From Planctomycetales bacterium (lineage in GTDB: Bacteria > Planctomycetota > Planctomycetia > Planctomycetales > Planctomycetaceae), in contig JANQPT010000001.1 of the NCBI GenBank assembly GCA_028285345.1, positions 1-64,000 on the forward strand: DNA of 64,000 nucleotides, given 5' to 3'. The first letter of the stretch is position 1, and each line of letters starts with the position of its first letter. This document shows, one piece after another, positions 55,390-64,000 of the stretch. The position numbers were made by a program, and so were the translations under genes. Under the pieces are notes generated by a model, which saw nothing but the letters and a program-made list of their open reading frames with translations, ran no database searches and was not told the origin of the DNA.

Positions 55390-55895
55390 CCGGCTGCGGT
55401 CTGACTTCGATTGCGGCTCCGCCGGCCGGCAAAGATCTTGTTCAGAGCCTCCTGCCGGTACGAGAAGATTCGCGTCAGATTACGCTTGACGAAGAACCTG
55501 TGAACCAGCTCGCCGCCGGGAACGGAGTAGTTGACATGGTCGGCCACGAGCGTGCCCCCCTCCGTCTCACGAAAAGTATGTACATGATCCCAGTTACGGT
55601 ACGGTCCACGCAGTTGAACATCGCGGAAGCGGAACGGAGGATCCCAATCCCTGATTTCGCTCTGCCAGCGAAGCGGAATTCCGTATAAACGGAGTTCATA
55701 ATCGATTAATGTTCCCGTGGACATCGCAATTGGTGCCGGCGTAACGACTTTGAACTTCAGCCACGGCGGAGTAATCTGCTCCAGGGCGGTTGCGTCGGAG
55801 AAGAATTCGAATACGTCGCTGATCGAGGCAGGAAGCCATTGTTCGCAGCAAAGACGGTAGCCCCCTTGGGGTTCTCGAGAAATTAATATCGACAT
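55386..55895 (-). CDS. SRPBCC-family small-molecule-binding protein
   Basis: A 169-residue protein with the SRPBCC (START/Bet v 1-like) layout: an N-terminal strand, VFEFFSDATALEQITPPWLKFKV, then strands with IPLRWQSEIRDWDPPFRF and FRETEGGTLVADHVNY, and a long C-terminal helix. The family binds hydrophobic ligands or carries out small reactions such as cyclisation; no specific role can be assigned. A basic tail follows the helix. Start at the ATG at 55895. Its last four bases overlap the 3' end of the pectate-lyase-like gene. Confidence 0.8.
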   Translation of the reverse strand: MSILISREPQGGYRLCCEQWLPASISDVFEFFSDATALEQITPPWLKFKVVTPAPIAMSTGTLIDYELRLYGIPLRWQSEIRDWDPPFRFRDVQLRGPYRNWDHVHTFRETEGGTLVADHVNYSVPGGELVHRFFVKRNLTRIFSYRQEALNKIFAGRRSRNRSQTAAG

Positions 55896-56182
55896 GCCGG
55901 TAGTCGCCGTATGGGTAAGAAATCGCCCGGAAATGTTGAACCGTTACTTGTCACCTCTTAAGCTACTTGGGTCGGCTATGCCGCCGCAAGTCACTGACCG
56001 ATCTCCCAACTGAATAAATTGAGGCGGAGTTTGTCCGATTTGAGAAAAACGGCGGCAATCAGCCTTGCGAGCGGTGTTTTATCACGTGACCATAAAGGGG
56101 TCCTGTATCACATCGACTTCATCGATGGCGGCGTCCTAATTCTGCCGATCCCGCTCGGCGATCATTGAGGGAGGGGCAAGAC

Positions 56183-56980
56183 ATGCGTGTCTGGGCATTG
56201 AATGCGATGCTACTGGCCGGAATGTGTTGTTTACTGGCCTGTCTGGGAAAATTTCAAAACAAGCCCGAAGAAGAAGCGGCCGATGGCCCGGCGGCTAATG
56301 GGAACGCAGCGGTTCAGCCAGCAGAAGAGCAGCCGATCGATCCGCGCCATCAGCAACGGATCAATGCCATGGGCAATGGAGGTGCCGATGGCAAGCAGGC
56401 CCTCCTCGTCGAAGATTCGCCGCTCGACGAACTCGAGGATGAGCCCAGGGGTACTGAAACCGGCGCAGTCATTGCCTCAGAACACTTCGTTAAGCGATTT
56501 GCCAACGTCAAACACCAGATGCAGGTCGATTTTCGCGAACCGATTGTCGACTACGATGCCGACGAGAAAGAGTGGTCGGCATTTGGAGTGCTCAAAAACA
56601 AGCGCCGCACCAGGGCGTCCCAGGTCAAGTGCTTCATGTTTTTCAACGACGAAAACGAATGGGAGTGCCGCCGTATTCTCATCGATCGCAAGACGGTCTA
56701 CCACATCGATAGCTCAGATCAAGGCTTTAAGCTGCCGAATGTCAAAACGAAAGAAGACGGCAAGCTGGAAGTCTCGGAAGTTTCGTCCGGCGACATTCAG
56801 GAGACCGACGAGCCATCGGACGCAGACAAGTCGGCCGCGCGCAAATTGAAAATGGCACGCGAATTCATTGGCCGCAAATCGGATGTCGCCAAAAAACGGT
56901 TGCAAGAGGTGATCGACGACTATCCCGGCACGCCGGCGGCAAAAGAAGCCGCGGAACTGATCAAACGAGTCAAAGACTAA
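56183..56980 (+). CDS. Lipoprotein of unknown function
   Basis: A 265-residue protein with a lipoprotein signal ending in LLAC (C20). The rest begins with an acidic, Ala/Pro-rich linker, then a compact region about 100-180 (HQMQVDFREPIVDYDADEKEW, VKCFMFFNDENEWECRRILI) and a helical C-terminus (REFIGRKSDVAKKRLQEVIDDYPGTPAAKEAAELI) that looks like a single TPR-like helix pair. I do not recognise a family. A TTG six codons upstream is in frame, but GAGGGAGGGG just before the ATG at 56183 supports the latter. It should be anchored in a membrane leaflet facing the periplasm. It stands alone. Confidence 0.72.
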   Translation: MRVWALNAMLLAGMCCLLACLGKFQNKPEEEAADGPAANGNAAVQPAEEQPIDPRHQQRINAMGNGGADGKQALLVEDSPLDELEDEPRGTETGAVIASEHFVKRFANVKHQMQVDFREPIVDYDADEKEWSAFGVLKNKRRTRASQVKCFMFFNDENEWECRRILIDRKTVYHIDSSDQGFKLPNVKTKEDGKLEVSEVSSGDIQETDEPSDADKSAARKLKMAREFIGRKSDVAKKRLQEVIDDYPGTPAAKEAAELIKRVKD

Positions 56981-57038
56981 ACACGCTCTCAGTTTCTGAG
57001 GGCAGAATTCATTTTGTAGTAGTAAGGGCTTTGTAGAA

Positions 57039-57998
57039 ATGTTATCTCAGCGACGTTTAACTCTCCTTGTCTGCGCAATGTGCTGCGCGGCCACGGTTTC
57101 GGCTGCCGAAAAGACCGAGAAACGGTACTTGATCATCCACACCGACGATGCCGGCATGTCGCATTCGGTGAATCGCGGCACGATCGAAGCCATGGAAAAC
57201 GGCATCGTCTCCTCAGCCAGCATCATGGTTCCCTGTCCGTGGCTGTCGGAGTTTGCCGCCTACGCCCGCACAAACCCGGACAAGGACTACGGAATCCACC
57301 TGACTCTCAACTCCGAGTTTGAGAAGTACCGCTGGCGATCAGTCGCCCCGCGGGAGAAAGTCACCTCGTTGTTGGACAAAGACGGCTATCTCTACAACGG
57401 CGCGCGGGATGTCGTCAGAAACGCAAAGGTGGACGAAGTTGAAATCGAGCTGCGCGCGCAGATTGAACGGGCTAAGGAATTCGGCATTCCGCTGAGCCAC
57501 CTCGACACGCACATGGGCACACTCTTAATGCGTGCTGACTTCTTTGAGCTCTATGTCCGCCTCGGTGTCGAATACAACTTGCCGATTTTGTTTATGGATA
57601 AGGTGCAGCGCGTTCATCTGCGGCAATATCCGGGACTCAAGGACAATCTCGAAGAAAAGGCACAATTGCTCCGTGAAAACGGCCTGCCTGTCCTCGATTT
57701 TGTGCACATGTACTACCAAAACGGCCCGCATAAGCAACGCAAGGCGCACTATCTTAAGGTGATCCGCGAGCTCCCGCCGGGACTCAGCGAAATCATCATC
57801 CATTGCGGCGTTAATGACGCGGAGTTAGAAGCGATTACCGGCAGTTACAAACTCCGCGACGGTGACCGCCGTATCTTTCAGGATCCGGAGGTGATCGCCG
57901 AGGTCAAGAGACTGGGCATCGAAGTCATCACCTGGAAGCAAGCGCACGAAATGGCCCAGCAGAAAAAGAAGGCCGCCGCGAGTGCCGCAGGCAATTGA
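57039..57998 (+). CDS. Exported ChbG/YdjC-like deacetylase, second paralogue
   Basis: A 319-residue protein, closely similar over its whole length to the deacetylase at 6288-7241. It has a short signal peptide (cleavage near A22), HTDDAGMSH, GIHLTLN, SHLDTHMG and the C-terminal IEVITWKQAHEM. The same metal-binding motifs are intact and the same final histidine of HxDxHxH is missing. It should deacetylate an N-acetylated sugar outside the cytoplasm. The two copies probably arose by duplication within this lineage; the genes lie 50 kb apart, so it is not a local tandem. It ends with a Lys/Ala-rich tail. The convergent ygfZ gene ends seven bases away. Confidence 0.88.
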   Translation: MLSQRRLTLLVCAMCCAATVSAAEKTEKRYLIIHTDDAGMSHSVNRGTIEAMENGIVSSASIMVPCPWLSEFAAYARTNPDKDYGIHLTLNSEFEKYRWRSVAPREKVTSLLDKDGYLYNGARDVVRNAKVDEVEIELRAQIERAKEFGIPLSHLDTHMGTLLMRADFFELYVRLGVEYNLPILFMDKVQRVHLRQYPGLKDNLEEKAQLLRENGLPVLDFVHMYYQNGPHKQRKAHYLKVIRELPPGLSEIIIHCGVNDAELEAITGSYKLRDGDRRIFQDPEVIAEVKRLGIEVITWKQAHEMAQQKKKAAASAAGN

Positions 57999-58005
57999 AG
58001 ACGGC

Positions 58006-59070
58006 CTATGGTCCGTAGACCGTACCGGCGATCAAGTCATCAGCTGATTGGACGAACACGGTTTTCCCCGCTTCTTGATAGTTGCGCCCCAGATAGGCCA
58101 GCGCGACCGGGTGGTCGTCACGGTAGGAGATCGCCGACGAGGTCACCACTCCAATGGCGTCGCCCCCCTCGTATCCCAGAACCTCCGTTTGGGGGGCTGG
58201 GGCCGGAGCGCGGGATAAGCGTATCCCGCGCAGTTCGCGATTGACGTGCCCCAGCGCATCGATGCGGGCGATGGGCTCCTGCCCCAGGTAGCACCCCTTG
58301 CTGAAGCTGATCGTGCGATCGGTCCGGGCGACTTCCTGCGCGAGGTTGTCGTCGGTGATGTCGATCCTATCCAGCGGCATACAGGCCTCAATGCGGTGTG
58401 CGTGGAACGCTTCGCTGCCGACCGGACGCAACCCGGATTCCGTCAATCGCACCCAGACCGCCGCGAGATCGCCACGCGGGGCGCGCAATAAGTATCCCGG
58501 CTGCGACGTCCAGTCAACCCGCCTCAGTTGAACGGCGATGCCATCCAGCTCCGCAGACTGATGATCCAGGGGGGCCATCGCGCCGGCGGAGATTTCGAAC
58601 CCCTCCAGACGCTGCGCCGTATCGGCACCGGTGAGCAGAAACTCCCCGAATTGATCCGTTTGCCGACGAATTTCGACATCTTCGGAAATCAAGTAGCGAT
58701 CAAGATGCGCAAAAATTGGTTCCTCGGTTCCTGCAGCGGTCTCCAGCTGAATCGATTCCGGACCGCGAAACACAAACAGGTGGGCGAGCACTTTACCCTG
58801 AATGGAGGTCAAAAACGCCTCGCAACCGGTACCCGCTGTCAGTTCCGCCAGATCGTTCGTGCAAAAATTCTGTAGGAACTTTACACAGTCCCCGCCGGTA
58901 AGTTCGAGGTGGCACCGGTGCGTAAAATCAATCATCGCCGCTTCGGACTCCGCGACAGCATACTCACCGTGCGGATTGCCATAATTGAGCGGCCCTTGTG
59001 CGGACGCCTGTTCATCAAACACCGCACCGGCGTTTTTCTGCAGATCGACGAGTGTAACGGGCAGCGACAC
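58006..59070 (-). CDS. ygfZ: YgfZ/GcvT-like folate-binding iron-sulfur maturation protein
   Basis: A 354-residue protein of the YgfZ/IBA57 family. The diagnostic motif KGCYLGQEPIARI is present, with the conserved cysteine in KGCYLGQE. The N-terminal folate-binding GcvT-like domain shows DFTHRCHLELTGGDCVKFLQNFCTND. It helps assemble or repair certain [4Fe-4S] enzymes such as MiaB using tetrahydrofolate. The family is distinguished from GcvT itself by that motif and by the absence of glycine-cleavage genes nearby. It starts at the ATG at 59070. No operon partner is evident; the repeat-protein gene to the right runs in the same direction, 108 bases away. Confidence 0.88.
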   Translation of the reverse strand: MSLPVTLVDLQKNAGAVFDEQASAQGPLNYGNPHGEYAVAESEAAMIDFTHRCHLELTGGDCVKFLQNFCTNDLAELTAGTGCEAFLTSIQGKVLAHLFVFRGPESIQLETAAGTEEPIFAHLDRYLISEDVEIRRQTDQFGEFLLTGADTAQRLEGFEISAGAMAPLDHQSAELDGIAVQLRRVDWTSQPGYLLRAPRGDLAAVWVRLTESGLRPVGSEAFHAHRIEACMPLDRIDITDDNLAQEVARTDRTISFSKGCYLGQEPIARIDALGHVNRELRGIRLSRAPAPAPQTEVLGYEGGDAIGVVTSSAISYRDDHPVALAYLGRNYQEAGKTVFVQSADDLIAGTVYGP

Positions 59071-59177
59071 GTGGTGTTCCTTTTTGGGACAAACATCCGG
59101 ATGTCATTCGCAGGATTTTAGCGTCTTCGACTGCAAATCCGAAGGAACTCAATGACCAGAGATCGCAGAGCCGGGCG

Positions 59178-60776
59178 TCAGTCCCCGCGAATGTCTTCTA
59201 CAATTCGGCGGGCCTGTATTATCTCATCTGGCGTAAACGCTCTTTTCATCCGGCGTTTCGAGCTGCTCTCCTGCTGCTCCGGAACCGATTCGGTTGCAAG
59301 CGCGAAGCCAATCTGATACCTCGCCCACACCCGGTCCTCGGCGTTCTTGAATTGCCCGGACGACTGCAGAGCACGGTCATGGTCCCCTGCGGCTGCGTGC
59401 TGATTCACGGCCTCAGAGATTTCGAGCAATTCTCCCCCAGTCGGCAAAAGACTATTCGATAAGACATATGCCCCGATCATTCCCAGAGATGTCAAAAATC
59501 TCTCGTTGGAGCGCCGGTTCGCGGACCATCTCTCAACCTCCTTCAGGGCAGACGCTCTCGGCTCGGCTCGCCCGATCTTTTGGGCCGCAGCGACCGCTTC
59601 GGCCTTAAACCCAGCTTCGGCCAACTCCACGGCGAACTTCTTCAGCGTCCTCTCCTTTGTTCGCTCCTTTTTGATTCCCTGCGTTGCCTCGACCGCCTGT
59701 TGCAGTACGGGCAACGCCTCGGTACGCGCACCCACGCCGACCATCGTTTCGGCGATCTCTCGCAGCGATTCTATTCGATCCGGTGCATCCTCGACGAGCC
59801 GCGCAACGTCAACGGCTTGAGTAAGTGCCTGTCGGCTCACTTTGGACCGGCCGGCGTTATGCATTGCCCGCGCCAGATACAGCAGCAGAGAAATCTTCCG
59901 CTGCGGGTCCGAAATCATCCGCACGATTTCAAACGCTTGTTTGTCGTTTCCGGCTTTGACGAGGGCAAGCGCCAACTCCTCATTCGACAACTTTCTTGGT
60001 TGACTCTGCGGAGACCTCTTCGCCCAAGCCTCTGCCTCCGCCTCCGCTCCCAACGCAGCCAGCGCCGCCCATAGTTTGCGATGAAATTCTCGACGGGAAT
60101 GTGATCCTCGGCCACGGGGCTTGGATGTACGAGGCGGAGTCTGCAACAGAGATTCTGCCAGCTCCAGGGCTTGCCTGGAGTTTCCGGTTTCCGCATAAGC
60201 GATGGCGATTTCTTGTAGTGCGGACGCTTTCTCGTGTGCGTCTTCGATCTGACTAGCTGAGTGTTCAGCTAGCTTCAAGGCCGCCGCTGCCTTCGATCGG
60301 TTGCCCGATTGGGAAAGCTCTGAGGCAATTTCTCGAAGCGTGATCACTTTGTTCCAGGCGTCGGTGATCTTTTTCACGACGTTAAACGCTTGCTCCGTCT
60401 CTCCCGCGTGTGCCAATCCCCATGCGACCAGGATGTATGCGCCCTGTTTTTCATCAATACCCCAAATCCCCCCATCGGACTCCTCCATCTCGTCAACGCG
60501 GGCCAACATCTGTTTCAGCACTTCCGTCCCCCGACGTTTATCTCCGGCGGCAATGTCGGCACAGGCGACATCGTAGTGAGCTTCGATATTGTTCCACGGA
60601 TCTTGGATTTTGCCCGCCAGAAACAGAACCAACTCGCGCGGCGTCTCCCAGGGCTTCGCCGCTGGCTGATTCTGCGGAAGCGCCGGACTTGCCGAAAAAA
60701 CTGGCCGAATGATGGTTATGAAGATGCAGATCGCTGTGATAGCGGCGCCATAGTGAAGCTTTCTCAGTCCAGACAT
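59178..60776 (-). CDS. Exported helical-repeat (TPR-like) protein
   Basis: A 532-residue protein with a signal peptide (about 1-30) and then almost entirely helical repeats of the TPR/Sel1 kind (GDKRRGTEVLKQMLARVDEM, GNSRQALELAESLLQ, GARTEALPVLQQAVEA). Such proteins are interaction scaffolds; the partner is unknown. The C-terminus is basic (SSSKRRMKRAFTPDEIIQ). The style resembles the helical part of the zinc-ribbon protein at 16321-18870, but here no zinc ribbon or membrane segment is present. It lies after the ASPIC/FG-GAP gene (gap of 109 bases) in the same direction, so a shared transcript is possible. Confidence 0.75.
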   Translation of the reverse strand: MSGLRKLHYGAAITAICIFITIIRPVFSASPALPQNQPAAKPWETPRELVLFLAGKIQDPWNNIEAHYDVACADIAAGDKRRGTEVLKQMLARVDEMEESDGGIWGIDEKQGAYILVAWGLAHAGETEQAFNVVKKITDAWNKVITLREIASELSQSGNRSKAAAALKLAEHSASQIEDAHEKASALQEIAIAYAETGNSRQALELAESLLQTPPRTSKPRGRGSHSRREFHRKLWAALAALGAEAEAEAWAKRSPQSQPRKLSNEELALALVKAGNDKQAFEIVRMISDPQRKISLLLYLARAMHNAGRSKVSRQALTQAVDVARLVEDAPDRIESLREIAETMVGVGARTEALPVLQQAVEATQGIKKERTKERTLKKFAVELAEAGFKAEAVAAAQKIGRAEPRASALKEVERWSANRRSNERFLTSLGMIGAYVLSNSLLPTGGELLEISEAVNQHAAAGDHDRALQSSGQFKNAEDRVWARYQIGFALATESVPEQQESSSKRRMKRAFTPDEIIQARRIVEDIRGD

Positions 60777-60885
60777 GTCGAAGCGCTTTCAGAAAAAAAG
60801 GATGACGTCTAGCTCACCAGAATTCGTTCGCTCATTCTATCCCAAGAGCTGTGGTTGAGCACCACTACCGTGGAGAAATCACGGT

Positions 60886-63800
60886 TCATGGATTCCAGCC
60901 CGTTAGAGAACGCCGCACCAATTCCGATTCCCCTTCCACAACCAGTACAGATTCCCCGGCGGAAACGTTTTCAAACACCTGCGCCGTCCCTGACTGCCAG
61001 CGGATTTCGAGACGATCGATCTTCGTCTGGTTCCCCAAGCCAAAAATCAATTCCCGCTGATTGCTCGCCTGGTAGCCGTCGCCAGCGGTGAGTTGACGTC
61101 TCCAGGATCGTTTCCCGCAAGTGACCGTCACGGTTGCGCCGATGGCGTCTTTGGGCGACGTCGTTCCCCGCAGCCGGACGGAAAAGGAATTTCCGGTTTC
61201 GGCGGTCGTGTTGATCAGAATCGCCGCCGGTGCGTCCAGGTGGCTGACGATGAAGTCGGGCCGCCCGTCGCGATTTAGATCGGCGCGGGCTAGACTGCGG
61301 CCCAGGTAGCGGCCCTCGAAGTAAGGACCGAGCGCGGCCGGGTCAGCCTCTACAAATCGCGCGTCGCCGAGATTGCGGTAGAATTGTGGGCGCATTTGAT
61401 ACGGTTTTGGATCGCCCGGTGGATTGTCGACGTGCCCGTTGGCGATCACCAAATCGAGGTCGCCGTCCAAATCGGCATCCAAGAACTGCGTCCCAAACCC
61501 CAACAGGGGCAGGCTGCCGGCATGTAAACCGCTGCGACGCGTCGCATCTTCGAAAAAACCTCCTCGACGGTTCAACAGCAGCGTGTTCGACTCCTGGTAA
61601 TAATTGGTGACGAAGAGATCGATCCGCCCGTCACCGTCGGCATCGCCCGCGGCAACGCCCATCCCCGCTTCCGCCGCTCCCTCGCCATTGAACGCAACAC
61701 CGAAAACCAACCCTTTCTCGACGAACGACCATGCCGCTGCTTCCGTTCGTCGATTCTCGAATAGAGAATTCGCGACGCCGTCATTGGCGACGAATATGTC
61801 CAGACAGCCGTTACCTGTCAGATCAGCGGCCAAGACTCCCAAGCCCTTTCCATGGGGAACTTGAATTCCCGCCTCCTGGGTCGCATCGCGGAAACGGCCG
61901 TCGCCGGTGCCCAGAAAAAGGCAATCCTGTTGTCCGGCGAACCGTTGCGGCGGACAAAGGCCGCGATAGCCGGACGCAAACTCACATTCGCGCTCGAAAA
62001 TGTCCGGTCCGGACAAATAGTTCACAGTGTAAATGTCAGGAATCGCGTCGCCGTTGAAATCTGCGATAACACAACTGGTCGTCCATTCCTCGCCTCCTGT
62101 TGCTCCAGAGTCAGCGACCTCTCGGAACGTGCCGTCGCCCTGATTTCGAAACAGCCGGTTGCGGCCGATGTTGCCGACGTACAGATCGACAAATCCGTCG
62201 TTGTCGTAGTCTCCCGCGGCAACACCCTGACTAAATCGATCCTCGACCAAGCCCGCCTGTGCCGTCACATCTTCGAACGTGCCGTCACCGCGGTTGCGGT
62301 ACAGACGGTCTAATGATTCCGTTTGGCCCTCAATGGGAGGCCAGGTGCAGCCCTGCGTGAAGTAGAGATCGGGCCAGCCGTCGGCGTCGTAATCAAGCAC
62401 GGCAATGCCACCGCCGGTGAATTCGTACATCTTCCGCGTCTCGCGTTCGGCGTCACCGCCATTGACGTACTTGAAGTTCACACCGGCGGTTTCTGCCACG
62501 TCTTGGAACGTGATTCGCGGTTGGTCGCTTGCGGCAACGTCAGGGGATTCTTGCACATCGACAACGAACTCCGGCAGCGGGTAATCGGAAAGATCGAAAT
62601 CCGCGATCGGTGTCATCGCCCGCACGGTGCGCGGTGGAATTTGATTCAATTGCGGCTCTAACCGCCGTCGCATCTCATGGGCCCAGACAAGTTCTTCATC
62701 TTGGTCCAAGGCGACGTTGGCCCACGCATACGCTTCCCATAACCGCCCAACCGATTCGCTGAGACTTGCGGCCCGCTTGAGATTCTCCGCGGCGGGCTGA
62801 GCAGATGTGGTTTGAAACAGGTCATAAAGGACCTGCTCCAAATCCTGCATGACTGCCGACCGTGCAAAAAAGGGACGGGCGGCCTCCTGCTGCCTCAAGT
62901 TGGACAGGGTGCGGGCCAGCATGTAATTCGCCTGGCGATGATTTGGTGCGCGGTCCAGCGCTTCGGCATAGCAACGTACGGCGGCTGAGAGACCGCGTTC
63001 ATGCTCCGCCAGCCGCCCTCGCAGCAGCCAGATCTCCGGATGCCGATCGGCCAAGCTGGGCAGCCGCGACAGCCAAATGCGAACCTCGTCCTTCCGATCC
63101 GCCTCGAACAGCAGCGTACCGAGCTGGACCTGGGCTTCGATGAGTTCCGGATTCCTTGCGACAAGCATTCGCAGGTTGGATTCCGCCGCCGTCCAATCTC
63201 GCCGAAGTACGTCGCGTTTGGAGACAGCCAATACGACAAGCGAATCAGCGTCCGCCGGATCTTCCGATCGGTCCGCGTCACTGGGGAGAGTTAGAGCAAG
63301 TTCTCGATTTCCGAGGAGCACCAACTCATCGATATCCGCACGTCCTTTTTTTACCAACCGCTCAAGCAGCGGCTCCGCTGCCCAGCGCTGCCCGGAAACG
63401 TTTAGCACAAATGCCAACCGCCGCACCGCCCGCTCGTCAGCGGGATCAACCAGCAATAATTGCCGCAGGTTTCGCTCCGCATCATAGAGGCGTCCCTGCT
63501 GTATCAGGACTTCTGCGGCCGCAGAGAGCCCCAGCGGTGCAGCCGGGTCGCTGAGGTCGATCCGCCCGTAATAGTCGACCGCCGCTCCGAATTGCAGCTG
63601 AAGCGCAGCCGCTTCGCCGGCCATTAGCAACGCCTTGCCGGACGCGGGTTGTTCCTTCAAGACCTCGCGAGCCCAGAACTCGGCTCCGGAATGGTCGCCG
63701 GCGAGGAGCGCCTGCTGTGCTTTTTGCAGCGCCTCGTCAACGGCTGATGAATCACCCGCTGACCTGAGTTTCCACCATGCAGTCAGCAATCCTGCACAGA

Positions 63801-63888
63801 GAAGCAGTGCCAGGCCGCCTAGGAGCCAAGTTCTCGAGCGGGGAGCCGTCTTCCGAGCGGCGGTTGGGGAATGACGGTCTTGGTCCAT
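60886..63888 (-). CDS. Membrane-anchored TPR/FG-GAP/ASPIC protein
   Basis: A 1000-residue protein. A membrane segment lies at about 21-40, just after a short cytoplasmic start. TPR repeats cover about 50-420. Then come FG-GAP/VCBS calcium-binding propeller repeats with DYDADGWPDLYFT, DYDNDGFVDLYVG, DADGDGRIDLFVT and DADLDGDLDLVIA, and at about 915-985 the ASPIC/UnbV domain (IGATVTVTCGKRSWRRQLTAGD, DRLEIRWQSGT). This architecture is frequent in planctomycetes and Bacteroidetes-type surface proteins and is thought to bind sugars or other ligands. No enzyme activity can be assigned. The start at 63888 leaves 112 bases to the window edge. Confidence 0.88.
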   Translation of the reverse strand: MDQDRHSPTAARKTAPRSRTWLLGGLALLLCAGLLTAWWKLRSAGDSSAVDEALQKAQQALLAGDHSGAEFWAREVLKEQPASGKALLMAGEAAALQLQFGAAVDYYGRIDLSDPAAPLGLSAAAEVLIQQGRLYDAERNLRQLLLVDPADERAVRRLAFVLNVSGQRWAAEPLLERLVKKGRADIDELVLLGNRELALTLPSDADRSEDPADADSLVVLAVSKRDVLRRDWTAAESNLRMLVARNPELIEAQVQLGTLLFEADRKDEVRIWLSRLPSLADRHPEIWLLRGRLAEHERGLSAAVRCYAEALDRAPNHRQANYMLARTLSNLRQQEAARPFFARSAVMQDLEQVLYDLFQTTSAQPAAENLKRAASLSESVGRLWEAYAWANVALDQDEELVWAHEMRRRLEPQLNQIPPRTVRAMTPIADFDLSDYPLPEFVVDVQESPDVAASDQPRITFQDVAETAGVNFKYVNGGDAERETRKMYEFTGGGIAVLDYDADGWPDLYFTQGCTWPPIEGQTESLDRLYRNRGDGTFEDVTAQAGLVEDRFSQGVAAGDYDNDGFVDLYVGNIGRNRLFRNQGDGTFREVADSGATGGEEWTTSCVIADFNGDAIPDIYTVNYLSGPDIFERECEFASGYRGLCPPQRFAGQQDCLFLGTGDGRFRDATQEAGIQVPHGKGLGVLAADLTGNGCLDIFVANDGVANSLFENRRTEAAAWSFVEKGLVFGVAFNGEGAAEAGMGVAAGDADGDGRIDLFVTNYYQESNTLLLNRRGGFFEDATRRSGLHAGSLPLLGFGTQFLDADLDGDLDLVIANGHVDNPPGDPKPYQMRPQFYRNLGDARFVEADPAALGPYFEGRYLGRSLARADLNRDGRPDFIVSHLDAPAAILINTTAETGNSFSVRLRGTTSPKDAIGATVTVTCGKRSWRRQLTAGDGYQASNQRELIFGLGNQTKIDRLEIRWQSGTAQVFENVSAGESVLVVEGESELVRRSLTGWNP

Positions 63889-64000
63889 GATTGACGCAGC
63901 CGGACTGACAAAACCGAGCCGGTCTCACATCGACAGACTCAAGATTCCATCGTAATTCGGCCGCGCACCCCGGGCAAGAAGAGTTGCGGGGCGCCCGCGC

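Noticed and set aside
1..64000. tRNA, rRNA, CRISPR arrays, prophage or complete insertion sequences
   Set aside because: Reading both strands gave no convincing T-arm and anticodon pattern, no regular spaced repeats and no transposase or phage genes. A covariance-model scan would be decisive and could not be run.

Overview
The window reads as a chromosomal segment of a heterotrophic member of the Planctomycetota, most likely the order Planctomycetales. The sequence evidence is the set of families present: three Tat-exported DUF1501 proteins, a DUF1549/DUF1553 cytochrome-like protein, two surface proteins carrying an N-terminal LEDRxLLA sorting motif, a PEP-CTERM protein, an FG-GAP/ASPIC protein and many GTG or TTG starts. 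Genus and species cannot be read from the sequence. No rRNA, tRNA, CRISPR array, phage or intact insertion sequence was seen.

Layout. 1-2725: two adjacent leftward surface proteins, one cadherin-repeat and cohesin-like (running off the left edge), one dockerin-like. 3070-6074: a leftward group of a dioxygenase, a sodium/solute symporter and an Mrr-N-type winged-helix protein. 6288-8304: an exported ChbG-like deacetylase convergent with an exported FAH-family protein. 8923-14280: a fatty-acid beta-oxidation cluster (FadJ-like, thiolase, acyl-CoA synthetase). 14665-22327: mostly exported or membrane proteins (beta-helix protein, zinc-ribbon/repeat protein, planctomycete-type exported protein, cytochrome c-prime-like protein). 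22397-28810: metabolic genes (sugar-acid dehydratase, site-2 protease, epimerase, ACP-phosphodiesterase-like protein, NAD kinase, beta-hydroxyacid dehydrogenase). 28950-34704: two tandem GT2 glycosyltransferases, DedA, a zinc-ribbon protein and IspD. 35297-40419: a soluble globin-PAS-PAS-PAS chemoreceptor followed by a hybrid histidine kinase. 40408-46903: two tandem DUF1501 genes, an MBL-fold hydrolase, a fungal-type cystathionine gamma-synthase and a PEP-CTERM protein. 47601-55389: a DUF1501 gene divergent from a three-gene operon (DUF1549/DUF1553, PPC-domain protein, pectate-lyase-like protein). 55386-63888: SRPBCC protein, lipoprotein, second ChbG-like deacetylase, YgfZ, a repeat protein and a 1000-residue TPR/FG-GAP/ASPIC protein.

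How the genes may work together. The exported carbohydrate-directed proteins (beta-helix, two ChbG-like, pectate-lyase-like, PPC) together with sugar-acid dehydratase, epimerase, dehydrogenase and symporter suggest polysaccharide scavenging; this is inference from family membership. The beta-oxidation genes form a coherent set. The globin chemoreceptor could couple oxygen or NO sensing to behaviour.

Intergenic DNA holds several palindromic elements. The most notable is a pair of 78-base structured repeats at 12482-12559 and 47212-47289 that align without gaps and keep their base pairing through compensatory changes. There is also a 134-base element with perfect 24-base terminal inverted repeats at 43332-43465.
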